Assembly (NCBI RefSeq): GCF_007018965.1
Contig: NZ_VJYZ01000018.1
Coordinates: forward strand, 62,001 to 126,000
DNA length: 64,000 bases
Reading direction: 5' to 3'
Source: Paracoccus marinus
GTDB taxonomy: Bacteria > Pseudomonadota > Alphaproteobacteria > Rhodobacterales > Rhodobacteraceae
Part shown: positions 1 through 8,360 of the stretch, piece after piece
How the letters are laid out: each line of letters begins with the position of its first letter
Numbering within the stretch: position 1 is the first letter of the stretch
Position numbers and translations under genes: made by a program
Notes under the pieces: generated by a model
Seen by the model: the letters and a program-made list of their open reading frames with translations, nothing else
The model's database searches: none
Told to the model about the DNA's origin: nothing

Positions 1-963
1 GCCTATGAGCTGTCGTGGAGCCTGGGGATCAAGGCGAACGCGCTGTACCGCGACGGCTCGAAGCTGAGCCAGCCGCTGGCATCCGCGCTGGTCGAGGATG
101 ACGACGAGGCGGCCGAGGTGCTGGAAACCGGCAACGCGCACGAGAAGGCCACCGTCATCGCCGAGAAGATCGTCGAGCGGATCATCGTCAAGGAAGCCGT
201 CCGCAGCCACCGTGAAAAGCTGCCCGGCCGCCGCAAGGGTTATACGCAAAAGGCGGTGATCGGCGGTCACAAGGTCTATCTGCGGACCGGCGAATACGAC
301 GACGGCAAGCTGGGCGAGATCTTCATCGACATGCACAAGGAAGGCGCGGGCTTCCGGGCGATGATGAACAACTTCGCCATCGCGGTCTCGGTCGGCCTGC
401 AATACGGCGTGCCCCTGGAGGAGTTCGTGGACGCCTTCACCTTCACCCGGTTCGAGCCGGCGGGGATGGTGCAGGGCAACGACTCGATCAAGAACGCGAC
501 CTCGATCCTGGACTACATCTTCCGCGAGCTGGCGGTGTCGTATCTGGATCGAACCGACCTCGCCCACGTTAAGCCCGCGGGCGCCGCGTTCGACGATCTC
601 GGCGGCGGCGAAACCGAGGGGCGCAACGTCGCGGCAGTGAGCGACGAGAAGTCCAAGAGCCTGGAGATGCTGCGCCAGATCAGCTCCACCGGGTATCTGC
701 GCAAACGTCTGCCGCAAGAGCTGATGGTGCTGCAGGGGGGCGCGTCGTTGGTGGCGATGGCGACCGGCATGGCCGAGGCGCGGGGCGGGTTCCAGGCGGC
801 GACCGTCGAGGCGGTCACCACCGTGTCGATGGACGTGCGCGCGAAGGCGAAGATGCAGGGGTATGAGGGCGACCCCTGCGGCGAATGCGGCAACTACACG
901 CTGGTGCGCAACGGCACCTGCATGAAGTGCAACACCTGCGGCGGCACGAGCGGCTGCAGCTGA
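1..963 (+). CDS. nrdJ: Vitamin B12-dependent ribonucleotide reductase, C-terminal part
   Basis: This is the last 320 codons of a class II (adenosylcobalamin-dependent) ribonucleotide reductase, which makes deoxyribonucleotides from ribonucleotides with or without oxygen. The frame is open at the left edge, so the gene starts outside the window. The segment holds the end of the catalytic barrel (around [20 protein letters not shown] and [18 protein letters not shown]), then the TSCPAT-type tail. The last 25 residues are cysteine-rich, with CGEC, CMKC and CGG clusters; in the family such tail cysteines re-reduce the active site and bind zinc. Two hairpins follow the stop. The assignment is firm; the only uncertainty is the missing 5' part. 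Confidence 0.95.
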   Translation, partial: AYELSWSLGIKANALYRDGSKLSQPLASALVEDDDEAAEVLETGNAHEKATVIAEKIVERIIVKEAVRSHREKLPGRRKGYTQKAVIGGHKVYLRTGEYDDGKLGEIFIDMHKEGAGFRAMMNNFAIAVSVGLQYGVPLEEFVDAFTFTRFEPAGMVQGNDSIKNATSILDYIFRELAVSYLDRTDLAHVKPAGAAFDDLGGGETEGRNVAAVSDEKSKSLEMLRQISSTGYLRKRLPQELMVLQGGASLVAMATGMAEARGGFQAATVEAVTTVSMDVRAKAKMQGYEGDPCGECGNYTLVRNGTCMKCNTCGGTSGCS

Positions 964-973
964 GACATCCCGG

Positions 974-994
974 GCCGCGCCACCAAGGCGCGGC
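974..994 (+). terminator. GC-rich hairpin after nrdJ
   Basis: An 8-bp perfect stem (GCCGCGCC / GGCGCGGC) with loop ACCAA lies 10 bases after the nrdJ stop. No T-run follows, so it may be an mRNA 3'-end stabiliser or a weak terminator. Confidence 0.4.
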
Positions 995-1066
995 ATCGCG
1001 GGACGAGGGACCCCCGTCCGACTGGACGGAGCGGCAGGCGGAAGACCACGAGCAGCATAAACCTTA

Positions 1067-1090
1067 CCCGCGCATTGCAAGATGCGCGGG
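1067..1090. terminator. Bidirectional terminator between nrdJ and the kinase gene
   Basis: A 9-bp perfect stem (CCCGCGCAT / ATGCGCGGG) with loop TGCAAG is followed on the plus strand by CATTTCCTT. On the minus strand it is followed by TAAGGTTT. It sits between two convergent genes and can serve both. Confidence 0.7.
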
Positions 1091-1102
1091 CATTTCCTTG
1101 CC

Positions 1103-1942
1103 TCAGCCCTGGCCCATCCGGTCCAGCTCCGCCGCCGCGAGGTCGGCCACGCGCAGGTCGATGGACATGTCCGCGCCGTCCTCGGCGAACCACGCGGCGG
1201 ACAGCCCGCACCATGCCACGATCCACATCAGCAGGCGGCGGCGATCCAGCCCGGCCGCTTCGGTAACGATGTCGAGGCGGCGCAGGAACCGGTCCGGCCG
1301 GACCGCCACCGGCGGCTCGGCCCGGGCGAGGTCGGGATTGGTGAAGATGTTGGCGTAGTCGAAGCCGCGTTCGCCGATCAGACCCTTGGGGTCGATGGCG
1401 AGCCAGCCGCGCGGCCCGAAATCCAGCACGTTGTCGTGGTGCAGGTCGCCGTGCAGGACCACCGGGTCGCGGGGGGCGGCCAAGAGCGCCCGCGCCACGT
1501 CTGCGCTGCGGCCGAAGAAGCGGTCCCGCGCGCCCGCCGCCGTCCAGAGCGACCGGAACCAGCGGTCCAGCGGCACGAGCGTAGGCGGCGGGTCCGGTCG
1601 CGGCACGTGCAGCCGGGCGGCGGTGGCGCAAAGGATCCGGCTCGCCAGATCGTCCTGACCGCAGTCCTTTTCGTCGCGCGCCATGGCCGACAGCGACCCC
1701 GCGCCGGTCGCCCGTTCGATCAGCAGCGCGTGGTCGGCGTGCCTCAGCACCCGCGCCGCGCCGTCTCCGTTCCAGTGGACCATCAGCGCGGCCCCGCCAC
1801 GCTCGTGCGGGTCGTCCGACAGCTTCAGCATTGCCGGCGTCTCGCCCGTGCGCACCGGCAGCAGCCGCGCGCCCGCCGTAACGATCGGCGCGCCGTCGGG
1901 CCGCAGGTTCCAGGCCGTGAGATAGGGTTGGAACGCGGTCAT
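1103..1942 (-). CDS. Aminoglycoside phosphotransferase, streptomycin 6-kinase-like
   Basis: A 279-residue protein of the aminoglycoside/hydroxyurea kinase family (APH(6)-like). The Brenner motif is HGDLHHDN (H164, D166, N171) and the metal-binding aspartate is D184 in AIDPKGLIGE. The stretch from LHGDLHHDN to GFDYANIF follows the streptomycin kinases closely. The ATG at 1942 gives the family length and places the nucleotide-binding lysine (MLK) where expected; upstream TTG codons would add about 30 residues. Codon use and GC match the neighbours, so it looks resident. Known family members phosphorylate streptomycin; whether this one does cannot be read from sequence. It converges with nrdJ. 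Confidence 0.8.
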   Translation of the reverse strand: MTAFQPYLTAWNLRPDGAPIVTAGARLLPVRTGETPAMLKLSDDPHERGGAALMVHWNGDGAARVLRHADHALLIERATGAGSLSAMARDEKDCGQDDLASRILCATAARLHVPRPDPPPTLVPLDRWFRSLWTAAGARDRFFGRSADVARALLAAPRDPVVLHGDLHHDNVLDFGPRGWLAIDPKGLIGERGFDYANIFTNPDLARAEPPVAVRPDRFLRRLDIVTEAAGLDRRRLLMWIVAWCGLSAAWFAEDGADMSIDLRVADLAAAELDRMGQG

Positions 1943-2253
1943 CTGTCTTGTCAGGACCGCCCGCACCGCCGCCGCAAGCTGCACGCAAGGCGCGAACCCG
2001 GCGCGCAGCGACACTCCGCCGATGCGCTTCAATCAACGGCCGATTTCCGCCGACGATGTCACCGGGCGTTCACAACCCCTTCAAATCGCTCGGTCGGGGC
2101 GGGTCCGAAATGCGTGGACAGGCCGAAATGCCGCCGCCATCATCTTGGCAGGTTGACGCTGTAAATCCGCGATAATCGATGCGAGCCGCCGCGCTGCGTG
2201 GTCGGCTCCGGCAGCATCAACCACACAATTTGTCGCACAGGGAGTGCCAAGTT

Positions 2254-5200
2254 ATGCCGGCTCCGATACCAGCAGACGACCAGTGGTGGATCAACGACCA
2301 GACCCCCGACAATCCGTTCGGCAAGAGCGATGACTACGAATCCTTCCTCAGCTACGTGGGCGCGCTCAACCGCAGCCTGACTCCCGCGATCGCCGCGCAG
2401 CCGCTGCGGATCAACCTTTCGGAACTCAACGACCATCCCGACTACAAGGCGGCCGCGATCGGCGCGTTGGAAAGCTGGGCGGCGGTGACGCCGCTGCGTT
2501 TCATCATCGTCGATGACGCGCCGTTCGACCCCGCGACCGACTGGATGGAAGTCGTCAGCCCCGAGATCGGGGAAGAAGATGACGGCAGCGCCTATTCCAG
2601 CAACCGCTACGTCAGCATCGGCCAGCGCTTCCACGACAGCGAACCGAACCTGACCGACATCGGCGGCTACGTTTTCGATTCGTTCGTCCACGAATTCGGG
2701 CACGAGTTCGGACTGAATCACCCCGGCCTCTACAACTACTCGGGCCCGGGCGGCGTCCAGATCAACTATCTCAACAACGCCACCTGGATCTACGACCGCC
2801 AGCAGTACAGCGTCATGTCGTACTTCGACGGCATCGACGTGGGCGAGACCAGCCGCTGGTCCGCCACCGGCCCGCTGATGGCCGACATCGAGGCGGTGAT
2901 CCGCCGCTTCTTCTCGACCGTGGATGCCGAGGGCAACCGCACCTACCAGACCATTGACCTGAACACCGGCGACGACGTCTACGGCTTCAACGGCACGCTG
3001 GACAACTTCACCCTGACCGCGTCGGGGATGCAGCACGACATCGGCTTCACCATCCACGACACGGGCGGGAACGACACGATCGACTTCTCGGGCTCGACCG
3101 CGGGAACGATCCTCGACATGCGCGCGGGCCAGTTCTCAAGCGTCAACGGCCACACGAACAACGTGTCGATCTTTGCCGGCCATAACGCCGACGGGACCGA
3201 ATACTACATCGAGAACGGGATCGGCAGCGGCTACGCCGACGTCATCATCGGCAACGACGGCGCCAACGTCATCGACGGGCGCGCGGGCGCCGACAGCATG
3301 GCGGGCTACGGCGGCGACGACACCTACTTCGTGGACTCGGCCGACGACATCGTCCGCGAGGACGCCGACGGCGGCAACGACACGATCATCGTGCTGAACG
3401 GCGGCATCGACCTGGGCGACGTCGCCAACGTGGAAAACATCATCTACGTCGACGGCACGCCGGTCGTGCCCGGCAACGGCTCGGGCAACGGCAGCCAGCC
3501 GGGCAGCGGCGCTGCGATGGCCAGCATCATCGTGGGCACGGACGCCAACGAGACGCTGACCGGCGGTGCGGGTGGCAACACCATCATCGGGCGCAACGGC
3601 GACGACCTCATAATCGGCGGGCGCGACTCGCTCGACAGCCGCGACATCAACAACACGATCCCGATCGAGGATCTCGAGGACCAGACCGAAAGCGACGACG
3701 GCGCCGACTCGCTGTTCGGCGGCAACGGCAACGACACCATCATGGGCGGCGCCGGCGACGACACGCTCGACGGCGGGCAGGGCGACGACGTCCTGCGCGG
3801 CCAGGCCGGCGTGGACGTGTTCCGCGGCGGCGCGGGTGTCGACACCGTGGACTACAGCGTCGAAAGCCCGTTCCAGCTGCTGGTGAACCTTGAAACCAAC
3901 GTCGCCGCCGGCGGCACGGGTTCGGGCGACACGTTCGACAGCATCGAGAACCTGATCGGGTCCGACGACCGCATCGACCGCTTCGTCGGCAACGGCGCGG
4001 CCAACCACTTCTGGGGCCGTGGCGGCGGCGACTTCTTCAACGGCCGCGCCGGCAACGACATCCTCGATGGCGGCAACGACGGCGACATCCTGTACGGTGA
4101 GGCCGGCAACGACACCATCATCGGCGGCTCGGGCCAGGACTACCTGGACGGCGGCGAGGGCGTCGACACGGTCGTCTATGCCGGCAGCTCGGCCGGGGTG
4201 ACGGTGGACCTGGCGGCAGGCACGGCACGCGGCGGCGACGCCGACGGGCCAGTGCAGATCGTCGGCCGCGGCACGGTGATCCGGCACGACATCCTCGCGG
4301 GCTTCGAGAATGCCGTGGGCTCGGTCCACAACGACCGGCTGCTCGGGAACGCGCAGGCGAACGTCCTGTCGGGCGGGTTGGGAGACGACACCCTGGCGGG
4401 TGGCGCGGGTACCGACACGCTGAACGGCGGCGCGGGCCGCGACACCGCCGACTACCGGTCCTCGACCTCCGGCGTGTCGATCGCGCTGGGCGGCGGCCGC
4501 TCGGGCGGTGACTTCTACACCTCGATCGAGAACCTGGCCGGTTCGGGTTACGCCGACCGGATCAGGGGCGACGACGCGGCCAACCTGCTGACCGGGCAGG
4601 GCGGCAACGACCAGCTGTTCGGCAACGGCGGCGACGACACCCTGCTGGGCGACTTCGCCCCCGCAGGCGAGGTGCCGCCGCGGCCGGGGATGGGCACGGG
4701 CTACGCCACGCTCGGGCCGGACGCGACCAACAACTCGATGGCCACCGCGTTCGACATTTCGAACAACTTCTCGCTGACCGCGGACCCCGACATCTTCGAC
4801 TCGACGACCGTCCTGCACACGACGGTCAACGCGACGGGGAACGGCGGCGGCGGCTACTACGCCGTCAATCTTGCGGCCGGCACGGTCATCACGATCGACA
4901 TCGACCACATCGCCGATCCCAACGTCCACGACAGCTGGGTGCGCCTGCTGAACGCGGACGGCGAGATCGTCGCCGAGAACGACGATGGCGGCGCGGACCC
5001 GGGCTCGACCAGCTCGCGCGACTCCAGCACGGTGTTCACCGTCACGGAAAGCGGCACCTACTACATCCTCGAAGGCCAGTGGGACCCCGAGCTTCCGGGT
5101 AGCGGCTGGTCGCCGACGGTGCCCGAAGGCTCGACCTACGAGCTGAACGTGTCGGTCGAGTTCCCGCCGGCCGAGATCCAGCCCGGCAGCGCCGGTGCCG

Positions 5201-5595
5201 ACCGCCTGTTCGGCGGCGCGGGCAACGACCTGCTGGACGGCGGCCTTGGCGCCGACCGCCTGACCGGCGGCACCGAGGAAGACACCTTCCGCTTCTCGAC
5301 CGCGCTCGGCGGCGGGAACGTGGACGAGATCGTCGACTTCAACGTGGCCGACGACATCATCTTCCTTGCCCGCGACATCTTCGAGGGCGTGGGGGCCGCC
5401 GGCACGCTGGCGCTCACCGCGTTCCACCGCAGCGCGGCGGGCACGGCGCAGGATGCAAGCGACCGCATCATCTACGACACCGACAACGGCTACCTGTCCT
5501 ACGACGCCGACGGCTCTGGCAGCGGCGCGGCGATCCGCTTCGCCCATCTCTCGGCCGGGCTGGCGCTGTCGGCAGACGACTTCTACCTCATCTGA
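2254..5595 (+). CDS. Serralysin-type RTX metalloprotease (M10), type I secreted
   Basis: A 1113-residue secreted zinc protease. The catalytic module (residues 1 to about 260) has the metzincin signature HEFGHEFGLNHP (H146, E147, H150, H156) and a Met-turn SVMSYF at M188, as in serralysins. From about residue 300 onward there are more than a dozen glycine/aspartate nonapeptides of the GGxGxDxL calcium-binding RTX type in several blocks. A pre-peptidase C-terminal-like (PPC) beta domain lies at about 860-970, between RTX blocks. The C-terminus ends ADDFYLI, a usual type I secretion signal; there is no Sec signal peptide. The ATG at 2254 has GGGAG eight bases upstream; an ATG at 2179 has none. 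No ABC exporter genes lie nearby. Typical serralysins have about 480 residues, so this one is much extended. Confidence 0.93.
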   Translation: MPAPIPADDQWWINDQTPDNPFGKSDDYESFLSYVGALNRSLTPAIAAQPLRINLSELNDHPDYKAAAIGALESWAAVTPLRFIIVDDAPFDPATDWMEVVSPEIGEEDDGSAYSSNRYVSIGQRFHDSEPNLTDIGGYVFDSFVHEFGHEFGLNHPGLYNYSGPGGVQINYLNNATWIYDRQQYSVMSYFDGIDVGETSRWSATGPLMADIEAVIRRFFSTVDAEGNRTYQTIDLNTGDDVYGFNGTLDNFTLTASGMQHDIGFTIHDTGGNDTIDFSGSTAGTILDMRAGQFSSVNGHTNNVSIFAGHNADGTEYYIENGIGSGYADVIIGNDGANVIDGRAGADSMAGYGGDDTYFVDSADDIVREDADGGNDTIIVLNGGIDLGDVANVENIIYVDGTPVVPGNGSGNGSQPGSGAAMASIIVGTDANETLTGGAGGNTIIGRNGDDLIIGGRDSLDSRDINNTIPIEDLEDQTESDDGADSLFGGNGNDTIMGGAGDDTLDGGQGDDVLRGQAGVDVFRGGAGVDTVDYSVESPFQLLVNLETNVAAGGTGSGDTFDSIENLIGSDDRIDRFVGNGAANHFWGRGGGDFFNGRAGNDILDGGNDGDILYGEAGNDTIIGGSGQDYLDGGEGVDTVVYAGSSAGVTVDLAAGTARGGDADGPVQIVGRGTVIRHDILAGFENAVGSVHNDRLLGNAQANVLSGGLGDDTLAGGAGTDTLNGGAGRDTADYRSSTSGVSIALGGGRSGGDFYTSIENLAGSGYADRIRGDDAANLLTGQGGNDQLFGNGGDDTLLGDFAPAGEVPPRPGMGTGYATLGPDATNNSMATAFDISNNFSLTADPDIFDSTTVLHTTVNATGNGGGGYYAVNLAAGTVITIDIDHIADPNVHDSWVRLLNADGEIVAENDDGGADPGSTSSRDSSTVFTVTESGTYYILEGQWDPELPGSGWSPTVPEGSTYELNVSVEFPPAEIQPGSAGADRLFGGAGNDLLDGGLGADRLTGGTEEDTFRFSTALGGGNVDEIVDFNVADDIIFLARDIFEGVGAAGTLALTAFHRSAAGTAQDASDRIIYDTDNGYLSYDADGSGSGAAIRFAHLSAGLALSADDFYLI

Positions 5596-5604
5596 TCCGG
5601 CGGA

Positions 5605-5624
5605 GAGGGGGGCACGCCCCCCTC
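5605..5624 (+). terminator. Hairpin after the metalloprotease gene
   Basis: An 8-bp perfect stem (GAGGGGGG / CCCCCCTC) with loop CACG begins 10 bases past the protease stop. There is no T-run. It may terminate or only attenuate read-through into the next gene, whose start is 73 bases further on. Confidence 0.5.
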
Positions 5625-5697
5625 ACGTCACCCACGAAAGCTGGCGATCCCGTTCCGCGGGGTCGCCGTTCCCGTCAAACGAAAGGGACACGCGGAC

Positions 5698-6090
5698 ATG
5701 ACGCGCACGAGCCCCCGCGCGACCATGCTGATGGCCGCCGCAACCGCCGCCCTGACAACCATCGCAGGCACGAACTTGGCTGAAGCATCCGACATCCAGG
5801 GCACCGTCGCCTTTGCCGACGACGCCGCGATCCCCAAGGGCCGGATCGAGATCTACATCGACGACCCCGCCGCCAAGGGCGCACGCCGCCCGGACGCCGC
5901 GGCGACCCAGGTGGAAAGCGACGGCGGTTCCAGGACGATCGCCTTCACGCTGGCCGCACCTTCGGACGCCCCGGCGACGCAGGTGGTCGCACGGCTGGAA
6001 CGCGAGGACGGCTTTTTGCTGGCCCGCGGCAGCGCCGCGCTGGAACCCGGCGCCCCGACGACGATCACGCTTTATACGGTGATGTACTAG
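5698..6090 (+). CDS. Small exported protein, unknown function
   Basis: A 130-residue protein with a Sec signal peptide (basic start, then an Ala/Leu/Met-rich core, likely cut near residue 31 after AEA). The mature part is about 100 residues, cysteine-free, and patterned as short beta strands (IQGTVAF, KGRIEIYID, RTIAFTL, TQVVARLE, TTITLYTV). This resembles the YbaY/YscW-type beta-sandwich in pattern only. It lies 102 bases after the serralysin gene on the same strand. In pseudomonads the gene after the alkaline protease region includes a periplasmic inhibitor (AprI) of similar size. That analogy is by position and size; AprI-like sequence is not visible. The ATG has GAAAGGG upstream, somewhat far away. 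Confidence 0.6.
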   Translation: MTRTSPRATMLMAAATAALTTIAGTNLAEASDIQGTVAFADDAAIPKGRIEIYIDDPAAKGARRPDAAATQVESDGGSRTIAFTLAAPSDAPATQVVARLEREDGFLLARGSAALEPGAPTTITLYTVMY

Positions 6091-6186
6091 GCGTGGCCGC
6101 AACCCCCGGCGGCCAAGCGCCGCCGGACATGCGGACGATGACGCGCCGCGCCTGCGCGCTTCGGCCTCATAAAGAATAGATGGATT

Positions 6187-6262
<76 letters not shown>

Positions 6263-6377
6263 ACCGGAGGTCCGGGTGGCCTGTGTCGACCGCCCGCGTG
6301 GGGGTCGTATATGGGCAGGGCCGGACCCCTGCAAGCGGAAAAATCGGGGTCGGGCCGCGCGCATGCGGCAGGATGCA

Positions 6378-6402
6378 AAAAGGGGCCGCGCGGGCCCCTT
6401 TT
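6378..6402 (-). terminator. Intrinsic terminator after the FYDLN gene
   Basis: A 10-bp perfect stem (AAAAGGGGCC / GGCCCCTTTT) with loop GCGCG lies 42 bases past the stop of the FYDLN gene. On the minus strand it is followed by TTTTTGC, a classic terminator. It separates that gene from tRNA-Ala further down the same strand. Confidence 0.88.
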
Positions 6403-6443
6403 CCTTGTCGGCTGGTCGGTGGGACCCGGCGGGCGCTGCGGCC

Positions 6444-6761
6444 TCAGTCCTCGTCGGGCTCGGCCACGTCGGCGATGTCGTCCAGCGACACGTCGCCGTC
6501 GTCATCGTTGTCTTCCAGCAGGTCGTCGTCGAGTTCGGTCGAATCCTCGTCCAGATCCTCGTCGTCCAGCACGGCATCCTGGTCGTTGTCGAGCGCCGCG
6601 CTTTTCTCGGCGATCATGGCGCGGGTGCGGCCGTTCTGCAGCGCCTCGACGGTATAGACCGCGCCGCAGGACGGGCAGGTCATCGGGTCGTGCTGCAGGT
6701 CGTAGAAGCGGGTCGAGCACTGCGGGCACAGGCGCTTGGTGCCCCATTCTTCCTTGGGCAT
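6444..6761 (-). CDS. FYDLN acid-rich zinc-ribbon protein (TIGR02300 type)
   Basis: A 105-residue cytosolic protein. The N-terminal half carries a zinc ribbon with CPQC and CPSC pairs, and the family's name motif appears as RFYDLQ. The second half is almost entirely Asp/Glu and lacks predicted structure. This is a conserved alphaproteobacterial family of unknown function; the ribbon suggests binding to nucleic acid or a protein partner. Its own terminator follows. In this genome it stands alone between tRNA-Ala and a divergently placed protease gene. Confidence 0.85.
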   Translation of the reverse strand: MPKEEWGTKRLCPQCSTRFYDLQHDPMTCPSCGAVYTVEALQNGRTRAMIAEKSAALDNDQDAVLDDEDLDEDSTELDDDLLEDNDDDGDVSLDDIADVAEPDED

Positions 6762-6875
6762 GGTCTTGTCTTTCTGTCCGTGTCAGGTAAATCCGACGAC
6801 CCCTGCCATACGCATCGGGACGTGTAAAGTGTTTCCGGGGCAGGTCCGCGACGGCTGCGACGGCCACTGCAAGGC

Positions 6876-7610
6876 ATGAGGGGACGCGGGCGCGTGGCAT
6901 CGGGCGACGACCGGATCATCACCATCGACGGGGACATCCCGGTCAGGCTGCGCCGCAACCTGCGGGCGCGGCGGATGACGCTGCGGGTGTCGCGCGCCGA
7001 CGGCGCCGTGGTCCTGACCCTGCCCCCCCGCGCGTCCGAGGCAGATGGCGCGGCCTTTGCCCGGTCGCGCGCGGGCTGGATCCGGGGCGCGCAGGCGGCG
7101 ATGCCGGCGCCGCAGGTCGCGGCTTTCGGGGCGGCGCTGCCGGTCGAGGGGCGAGCGCTGATCCTGTCGCCCGCGCCGGTCCGCGCGGCGCGGGTGGACG
7201 GCGATGCGCTGCTGCTGCCGCAAGCGCGCGCCCCCGGCCGGGTCGCCGAGGCGTGGCTGAAGCACCTGGCGCGCGATCGCCTCGCCGCCGCCTGCGACCG
7301 CCATGCGGCGGCGCTGGGGCGGCCCTTTGCCGCCATCGCGCTGCGCGACACCCGGTCGCGCTGGGGCAGCTGCACGCAGGACGGGCGGCTGATGTTTTCC
7401 TGGCGGCTGGCGATGGCCCCGCCCGAGGTGCTGGACTACGTCGCCGCGCACGAGGTCGCGCACCTCGCGCATATGGACCATTCGCCTCGGTTCTGGGCCG
7501 CGGTCGCCGGGCTGATGCCGGACTATGCCCCGCGCCGCGCATGGCTGCGCCGGAACGGCGGCGACCTGATGGCGTGGTCGTTCCGGTCGGACGGACCCGG
7601 CGGCGCTTGA
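6876..7610 (+). CDS. YgjP-like (SprT/DUF45) zinc metallopeptidase
   Basis: A 244-residue cytosolic protein of the YgjP/WLM-like DUF45 family. The C-terminal half has RSRWGSC, a conserved family motif, followed by the metal site HEVAHLAHMDHSPRFW, i.e. HExxH plus a downstream histidine. The N-terminal half is an Arg/Ala-rich beta region. The physiological substrate is unknown. The start at 6876 is an ATG with no strong SD; a GTG at 6894 is a possible alternative. The GntR gene follows 30 bases later on the same strand, but the palindrome between them suggests that gene has its own promoter. Confidence 0.82.
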   Translation: MRGRGRVASGDDRIITIDGDIPVRLRRNLRARRMTLRVSRADGAVVLTLPPRASEADGAAFARSRAGWIRGAQAAMPAPQVAAFGAALPVEGRALILSPAPVRAARVDGDALLLPQARAPGRVAEAWLKHLARDRLAAACDRHAAALGRPFAAIALRDTRSRWGSCTQDGRLMFSWRLAMAPPEVLDYVAAHEVAHLAHMDHSPRFWAAVAGLMPDYAPRRAWLRRNGGDLMAWSFRSDGPGGA

Positions 7611-7620
7611 CGCCGGGCGG

Positions 7621-7632
7621 TTGTGATCACAA
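7621..7632. promoter_or_regulatory. Perfect 12-bp palindrome, candidate GntR operator
   Basis: TTGTGATCACAA is a perfect inverted repeat, centred 15 bases before the ATG of a GntR/FCD-type regulator. FCD regulators commonly bind short palindromes of the TTGTxxxxACAA kind, often in their own promoters. Autoregulation is an inference. Confidence 0.45.
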
Positions 7633-7640
7633 GGTCGGGC

Positions 7641-8351
7641 ATGGCGAACCGCAGCACCCCCGCACCCCCGGCACCGCCCGCGTCCTCCGCATCCGTGGCG
7701 TCCACCGCGCCCGCGCAGCCCGCGACGCATGAGCGCGTGTATCGCGCGCTGCGCGGCCGGATCATGCTGGGGGAACTGCCGCCGGGACGGGCGCTGACCT
7801 TGCGCGGCATCGCCGCCGACCACCGCGTCAGCATGACGCCCGCGCGCGAGGCTGTGCGGCGCTTGGTGGCCGAGGGCGCGCTGACGCTGTCCAGTTCGGG
7901 CCGGGTCGCCACGCCGGAACTGTCGGTCGAGCGGATCGAGGAACTCGCCGCGCTGCGCGCCCTGATCGAGCCGGAGCTTGCGTCACGCGCCTTGCCGCGC
8001 GCGCATTTCGCGTTGATCGACCGGCTGGCGGCGATCAACGCCTCGCTCGGCGACGCGGCGCAGAACCACGACGCGGTCGGCTATATCCGCTTGAACCTCG
8101 AGTTTCACCGGACGCTTTACCTGCGCGCGCAGGCGCCCGCGATGCTGGCTGTGCTGGAAACGATCTGGCTGCAGCTGGGGCCGACAATGCGCGCCGTCTA
8201 TCAGCGGATGCGCCGGAACGAGCCGCCGCGCCATCACCGCCTGATCCTGGCCGCGCTCAGAGCGGGGGACGAGCCAGGGCTGCGGCTTGCCGTGCGCGCC
8301 GACGTGACGCAAGGGCTGCGCCACCTGATGAACCAGGACGCGCCGCGCTGA
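7641..8351 (+). CDS. GntR family transcriptional regulator (FCD domain)
   Basis: A 236-residue DNA-binding repressor or activator. After a Pro/Ala-rich N-terminal stretch of about 27 residues comes the winged helix-turn-helix (about 28-95: VYRALRGRIMLGELPPG, then LRGIAADHRVSMTPAREAVR). An all-helical FCD effector domain follows (about 105-230), with the family's Asp/Glu and His positions for a metal-carboxylate ligand (for example LEFHRTLYL). The ligand is not deducible. The ATG at 7641 is preferred to the GTG at 7623, which lies inside a palindromic operator-like site. It converges with hom, nine bases apart. Confidence 0.88.
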   Translation: MANRSTPAPPAPPASSASVASTAPAQPATHERVYRALRGRIMLGELPPGRALTLRGIAADHRVSMTPAREAVRRLVAEGALTLSSSGRVATPELSVERIEELAALRALIEPELASRALPRAHFALIDRLAAINASLGDAAQNHDAVGYIRLNLEFHRTLYLRAQAPAMLAVLETIWLQLGPTMRAVYQRMRRNEPPRHHRLILAALRAGDEPGLRLAVRADVTQGLRHLMNQDAPR

Positions 8352-8360
8352 GCGGTCCGG

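Noticed and set aside
2153-2175. TTGACG and GATAAT before the metalloprotease as a promoter
   Set aside because: The spacing is only about 12 to 14 bases, too short for a sigma-70-type promoter, so it is not listed.
3136-5547. An 803-codon open frame opposite the RTX protease
   Set aside because: It exists because repeated GGxGxD codons lack stop complements in that frame; its translation is a Val/Ala/Arg-rich low-complexity string with no motif or ribosome site.
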